Of a DNA stretch of 10,283 bases, positions 6,921 to 10,283 are shown one piece after another. The notes under the pieces were generated by a model. It was not told the origin of the DNA. It saw only the letters and a program-made list of their open reading frames with translations, and did not search any database. A program made the position numbers and the translations under genes. Within the stretch, counting starts at the first letter, position 1, and the number at the start of each line of letters is the position of its first letter. The DNA comes from Bacteroidota bacterium (GTDB lineage Bacteria; Bacteroidota; Ignavibacteria; Ignavibacteriales; Ignavibacteriaceae): NCBI GenBank assembly GCA_022567875.1, contig JADFGB010000019.1:1-10283 (forward strand), written 5' to 3'.

Positions 6921-7808
6921 ATGAAGAATTACAGAGTATTATTATTTTATAAATATGTAAATGTGGGAGACCCTGAACAGTTTCAAAACGAACACTTAAA
7001 ATTTTGTTTTGAAAACAATATAAAAGGAAGAATATATATAGCTAAAGAGGGAATAAACGGGACAGTCTCAGGAAAAACATCTGATATTGAATCATATAAA
7101 TCTAAATTGAGAAGCTACACAATTTTTAAAGATATTGTTTTTAAGGAAGATGAAGAAGATAAAATTGCTTTTACTAAAATGCACGTTAGAGTAAAAAAAG
7201 AAATTATTCATTCCGGGTTAAACGGAACTTCCTTAAAAAATGGGGGGAAAAGATTAAAACCTGAAGAGTTACTAAAATTTTATGAAGAAGAAAAAGATTT
7301 TGTGATTATAGACGCAAGGAATTGGTATGAAAGTAAATTGGGTAAATTTAAAAATGCCATAACACCGCAGATGAAAAATTTCCGTGAATGGAAAAAAACG
7401 GTAAAAGATTTAGAAGAATATAAAAACAAAACTGTTGTAACTTATTGCACAGGCGGCATCAGATGCGAGAAGGCTTCAGCTTATATGGTTGAACAAGGAT
7501 TTAAAGATGTTTATCAACTTGATGGCGGGATTGTAACTTATACAAAAAAATATCCCAATACATATTGGGAGGGAAGCATATGGGTCTTCGATGAAAGATA
7601 TGCGGTTGATGTTAACACAGAAGAAGAACTAAAATATACAACTAAATGTGAGCATTGCGGAACCCCAACTTCATATTACATAAATTGTCATAGTGTAGAG
7701 TGTGATAAAATAATTTTTTATTGCCATCAGTGTAAGAAAGATATGGACTACTGCTGTTCTGAAGATTGTAAAAACGCCCCAAGAAAAAGGCCAAGATATT
7801 ACGGATAA
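6921..7808 (+). CDS. trhO: tRNA uridine(34) hydroxylase, rhodanese-type
   Basis: A 295-residue cytoplasmic protein of the TrhO/YceA family, which hydroxylates wobble uridine 34 of tRNAs as the first step of oxygen-dependent 5-methoxyuridine/5-carboxymethoxyuridine formation. The N-terminal acylphosphatase-like domain (~1-95) carries GRIYIAKEGINGTVSG (36-51) and KMHVRVKKEII. A rhodanese domain (~113-215) has IDARNWYES (130-138) and the active-site loop C176-TGGIRC. The C-terminal region (243-283) contains nine cysteines spaced like a zinc-binding element (CEHC, CDKI...CHQC, CCSEDC). These features match full-length family members. ATG 6921 lies 59 bases after xthA, with no clear ribosome binding site. 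Older names are yceA or 'rhodanese-related sulfurtransferase'. Confidence 0.95.
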   Translation: MKNYRVLLFYKYVNVGDPEQFQNEHLKFCFENNIKGRIYIAKEGINGTVSGKTSDIESYKSKLRSYTIFKDIVFKEDEEDKIAFTKMHVRVKKEIIHSGLNGTSLKNGGKRLKPEELLKFYEEEKDFVIIDARNWYESKLGKFKNAITPQMKNFREWKKTVKDLEEYKNKTVVTYCTGGIRCEKASAYMVEQGFKDVYQLDGGIVTYTKKYPNTYWEGSIWVFDERYAVDVNTEEELKYTTKCEHCGTPTSYYINCHSVECDKIIFYCHQCKKDMDYCCSEDCKNAPRKRPRYYG

Positions 7809-7842
7809 GCATTCAAATCTAAATGAATAATAACGACAAACA

Positions 7843-8628
7843 ATGAATAAAAAATTTCTTATTATAATTTTTATTTTTTCCTTAACAACTTCTCTTTATT
7901 CGCAAACAGATACTTTAAAAACCTACTACCCTAATAACAATTTAAAATCAGTGATACCTTTACTTGATAGCTTAAGAAACGGTCTTGCTAAGTTTTATTT
8001 TGATAATAAAAAAATAAAAGAAGAAAGACCTTATATAAATGGAAGAGTTGAAGGCGTTGTTAAGCATTATTATAAATCCGGTGCATTGAAATCTTTATAT
8101 TCAATACTTAATGGAAAAAGAGAAGGTAACTATACTTTGTATGATGAAAAGGGCGAAGTGTTAAAAGATGTAAATTTTGTAGGTGGTAAAATAGACGTAA
8201 AAAAAATTCCATTTTATGTAGATAAAGAAGAAACTTTTTTAAACAAATCAATTAAAAAAATAAAAGAAAAACGAACCGGCGTACCACTTCCACCCAAAAT
8301 AGAGGAAGAAAATTTTAAAGATGATCCTGCTTATTATCTAAATGTAGAAGTTATGCCAAAACCAATTGGGGGAATGGCAGGGATTTATAAAAAGTTATTT
8401 TATCCTAGCTTAGCGAGAAAGAATGATATTCAAGGTATAGTAAAGGTTAGAGCATTTATTGAGAAGAATGGAAAAGTAAGTAAAACTGAAATTATAAAAG
8501 GGCTTGGTTATGGATGCGATAAATCAGCAGAAATTGCTGTTAAATTTACAAGATTTACACCCGGTTTATTAAGAGGACAAAAAGTTAAAGTACAAATGGT
8601 AATACATGTTGAATTTAAATATCCTTAA
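7843..8628 (+). CDS. Secreted MORN/YwqK-repeat protein with TonB C-terminal domain
   Basis: A 261-residue protein with a hydrophobic N-terminal signal and a likely cut at LYS-QTD (~20-21), a form common in Bacteroidota. Residues ~46-117 hold three repeats of about 23-24 residues of the YwqK/MORN type, each opening near NG-x-x-x-G and holding Y/F-Y/F-x-x-G/N (NGLAKFYFDN, NGRVEGVVKHYYKSG, NGKREGNYTLYDEKG). Residues ~168-261 form a TonB C-terminal domain: YPSLARKNDIQGIVKVRAFI, the KNGKV turn and FTPGLLRGQKVKV. TonB domains normally transmit inner-membrane energy to outer-membrane receptors. Here there is no evident uncleaved N-terminal anchor, Pro-rich spanner or adjacent exbBD, so this is better called TonB-domain-containing than a proven transducer. 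It follows trhO by 34 bases and may share its transcript. Confidence 0.85.
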   Translation: MNKKFLIIIFIFSLTTSLYSQTDTLKTYYPNNNLKSVIPLLDSLRNGLAKFYFDNKKIKEERPYINGRVEGVVKHYYKSGALKSLYSILNGKREGNYTLYDEKGEVLKDVNFVGGKIDVKKIPFYVDKEETFLNKSIKKIKEKRTGVPLPPKIEEENFKDDPAYYLNVEVMPKPIGGMAGIYKKLFYPSLARKNDIQGIVKVRAFIEKNGKVSKTEIIKGLGYGCDKSAEIAVKFTRFTPGLLRGQKVKVQMVIHVEFKYP

Positions 8629-8641
8629 TTCTTAAATTAAG
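8624..8641. terminator. Bidirectional hairpin over two convergent stop codons
   Basis: CTTAATT (8624-8630), loop CTTA, AATTAAG (8635-8641) form a perfect 7-base-pair stem. It includes the TAA of the TonB-domain gene (8626-8628) and, in its loop, the stop codon of the minus-strand pdxB (8632-8634). On the + strand ATTGTTTT follows. Position at a tail-to-tail junction supports a shared terminator, but the stem is AT-rich and short. Confidence 0.4.
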
Positions 8642-9762
8642 ATTGTTTTAAAACGCAGCTTGTCTAAAATTTCTTTTTCCTTACTGTATTTTAAATTTAT
8701 TAAAATATTATAATTAACAAATTCTCTTCTTGTTTTATAATTTTTTCTTAAATCATCAAATATATTTTTTTCGCGATTTAATATATTTAATAAATTTTGG
8801 TGGTCGTCATTAATATCATAAATGTTTTTTATAATTGATAATAATGTGTTTTCTACATTGCCAATTTCTCTAAAAGTTAACTCTTTTGATATAAAGGTAG
8901 ATTCTTCAAAATCCCATTGTGTCTTTTGATTCAAGAATTTGCAAAGATGAGTATAAACAGCTTTTGTTCCGTTTATTTTACCGTTATGTGTATAACCTGC
9001 AATATGCGGTGTCCCTATATCAACTAGCTTTAATAAATTTAAATTAATATTAGGTTCATTTTCCCAAACATCAAGCACAGATATTAAATTTTTAGATTTT
9101 ATTATTTTGATAAGTGCAGCATTATCAACCACACTCCCCCTTGATGTATTAATCAGGATAGAGTTATCTTTAAGATTTTTTAAGATATTAAAATCAAATA
9201 GATGGTGAGTTTTATGTTTGCCTTTATTTGTATAAGGAACGTGCAGTGTTAGAATATCAGCATTTAATACTTCCTTTAGTGGAAGATATTTTTTATTGGA
9301 TGTTAATTCTTTCAAAGGTGGGTCGTTAAGGAGAATTTTCATTCCAAAGGATTTTGCAAAATCTGCTACCTTACTTCCTATATTACCTACACCAATAATT
9401 CCGATGGATTTATCTTTTAATGAAAAATTGTATTTAACAGCTAAATTTAATAGCGCTGTTATTACATACTCTGTAACAGAATATGAATTTGAGCCTGGAG
9501 CATTACAATTATAAATGTTTTTTTCATTTAAATAATTTATATCTAAGTGATCAACACCAATAGTTGTACTACCAACAAATCTAATGTTAGTATTCTCAAG
9601 TAAATTTCTATCTACTTTAGTAACAGAGCGGACAAAAAGAATTTCAGAATTTTTTATAGATCTGTTAGTTATTTCTTTTCCGGGGAGTAGGGTTACTTTG
9701 CCAAAAGGAGAGAAGACCTTTTTTGCAAGTAAAATGTTTTCATCTGCTAAAATATTTAACAT
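8632..9762 (-). CDS. pdxB: Erythronate-4-phosphate dehydrogenase
   Basis: A 376-residue NAD-dependent D-2-hydroxyacid dehydrogenase family enzyme. PdxB oxidises 4-phosphoerythronate in the DXP-dependent pathway to pyridoxal phosphate. Evidence: ADENI at the N terminus, FVRSVTKV (43-50), FVGSTTIGVDH (62-72), APGSNSYSVTEYV (88-100) and the Rossmann loop G124-V-G126-N-I-G129. The catalytic set is Arg208 in NTSRGSVVDN, Glu236 in DVWENEP and His253 in GTPHIAGYT. The DVW.NEP.LNLLKLVDIGTPHIAGYT arrangement is diagnostic of PdxB over SerA. The C-terminal ~100 residues, the dimerisation region, are divergent and Asn/Lys/Ile-rich, but overall length matches the ~380-residue family. The gene reads leftward, convergent with the TonB-domain gene and divergent from mgtE, with no other B6 gene in the window. 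Confidence 0.93.
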   Translation of the reverse strand: MLNILADENILLAKKVFSPFGKVTLLPGKEITNRSIKNSEILFVRSVTKVDRNLLENTNIRFVGSTTIGVDHLDINYLNEKNIYNCNAPGSNSYSVTEYVITALLNLAVKYNFSLKDKSIGIIGVGNIGSKVADFAKSFGMKILLNDPPLKELTSNKKYLPLKEVLNADILTLHVPYTNKGKHKTHHLFDFNILKNLKDNSILINTSRGSVVDNAALIKIIKSKNLISVLDVWENEPNINLNLLKLVDIGTPHIAGYTHNGKINGTKAVYTHLCKFLNQKTQWDFEESTFISKELTFREIGNVENTLLSIIKNIYDINDDHQNLLNILNREKNIFDDLRKNYKTRREFVNYNILINLKYSKEKEILDKLRFKTILI

Positions 9763-9880
9763 TAAATTCTTGTTTGTTTAACTATAATAGAATATATTTT
9801 TTTATTAAAAAAACTGTACTAATTAAAAATAATCTTGTTTAACCGATGTAATTATAAACACTAATTTAGCGAGAAGAGAA
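9763..9880. promoter_or_regulatory. Divergent AT-rich intergenic region between pdxB and mgtE
   Basis: This 118-base spacer must contain the start signals for both genes. Visible elements are a TATAAT on the + strand (9783-9788), an A/T-tract palindrome of seven T, ATT and seven A (9797-9813), and two direct copies of TTGTTTAAC (9774-9782 and 9835-9843), 61 bases apart. A TATAAA at 9853-9858 follows the second copy by 12 bases, too close for a standard -35/-10 pair. There is no room or obvious structure for an M-box magnesium riboswitch. Individual promoter calls are not secure. Confidence 0.35.
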
Positions 9881-10283
9881 ATGCTAAGCCAGTTGCTTCA
9901 ACCTGAAATAATAGAATTGTTAAAAGAGCGTAAGCTTAGCACTTTAAAAGAAGTATTAAATGATTGGGACCCTACCGATTTAGCATCACTTATAAGTCAA
10001 ATTCCAGAAAAAGAAAGAGTAATTTTATTTCGCCTTCTAAAGCAAGATCTTGCTACCGAGACTTTTGAATTTCTTGAAGTAGAACAGCAGATTGAACTTA
10101 TTAAAGCAATGGGTAATGGTGAAGTCGCATCTATACTGAATGAAATGGCACCCGATGATCGTACAGCTTTATTTGAAGAACTTCCAAGCTCTGCAGTAAA
10201 ACAATTTGTAAGGATGCTTTCTGCTGAAGAAAGAAAAGTCGCACAAACTTTATTGGGTTATCCTGAAGATAGTGTCGGTCGTT
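9881..10283 (+). CDS. mgtE: Magnesium transporter MgtE, N-terminal part (3' partial)
   Basis: An open frame from ATG 9881 runs past the right edge, giving 134 residues. The sequence is the acidic all-helical MgtE N domain: LNDWDPTDLASLISQIPEKE, a VILFRLL helix, EMAPDDRTALFEELP, and LLGYPEDSVGR, the conserved segment just before the first CBS domain. Full MgtE proteins are ~450 residues, with N domain, two CBS domains and five membrane helices forming a Mg2+ channel gated by cytoplasmic Mg2+; the CBS and membrane parts lie outside this window. A purine-rich GAGAAGAGAA lies directly before the ATG, but no strong Shine-Dalgarno is seen. The gene is divergent from pdxB. Confidence 0.93.
   Translation, partial: MLSQLLQPEIIELLKERKLSTLKEVLNDWDPTDLASLISQIPEKERVILFRLLKQDLATETFEFLEVEQQIELIKAMGNGEVASILNEMAPDDRTALFEELPSSAVKQFVRMLSAEERKVAQTLLGYPEDSVGR

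Noticed and set aside
7823..7846. Seven-codon ORF whose TGA overlaps the ATG of the TonB-domain gene (ATGA)
   Set aside because: It could be a coupled leader peptide, but it has no ribosome binding site or attenuator-like content, and such overlaps arise easily by chance in this AT-rich DNA.
8632..9762. Assignment to phosphoglycerate dehydrogenase (serA) rather than pdxB
   Set aside because: The ADEN start, FVRSVTKV, the DVW.NEP region and VDIGTPHIAGYT fit PdxB, and no ACT domain is present.
9763..9880. Magnesium-sensing M-box riboswitch before mgtE
   Set aside because: The leader is at most 118 bases, almost all A/T, with none of the G/C-rich paired elements expected of an M-box.

Overview
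The window is a low-G+C bacterial chromosome segment (roughly one third G+C, heavy use of A/T-ending codons). It is most like the Bacteroidota/Chlorobi/Ignavibacteria side of the FCB group. The support is indirect: mostly weak Shine-Dalgarno sequences, a signal peptide ending in SQ, a YwqK/MORN-repeat protein ending in a TonB C-terminal domain, a PdxB-type vitamin B6 gene, and a FeoB split into separate GTPase and membrane proteins. No rRNA, tRNA, CRISPR array, insertion sequence or obvious prophage was seen.

Region 1 (2-5940, all + strand, gaps of 8-39 bases) looks like one transcription unit built around ferrous iron uptake. It holds a protein ending in a FeoA domain whose N-terminal part I do not recognise, open at the left edge. 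Next come a stand-alone FeoB GTPase domain, the FeoB membrane permease domain, a di-heme c-type cytochrome lipoprotein of the DUF1111 (di-heme oxidoreductase) family, a small Tat-type Rieske [2Fe-2S] protein and an outer-membrane beta-barrel porin. The order suggests a route from outer membrane (porin), through periplasmic redox proteins (Rieske, di-heme cytochrome), to the inner-membrane Fe(II) channel (FeoB) with its GTPase and FeoA modulator. Redox coupling to Feo uptake is my inference and is the most interesting idea in the window.

Region 2 (6088-8628, + strand) is housekeeping: exodeoxyribonuclease III, the rhodanese-type tRNA uridine hydroxylase TrhO, and a secreted MORN/TonB-domain protein. 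It meets the minus-strand erythronate-4-phosphate dehydrogenase gene pdxB (8632-9762) tail to tail. Only three bases lie between the stop codons, and a small hairpin covers both of them.

Region 3 (9763-10283) is a 118-base AT-rich divergent intergenic region followed by the 5' part of a magnesium transporter gene, mgtE, which runs off the right edge.
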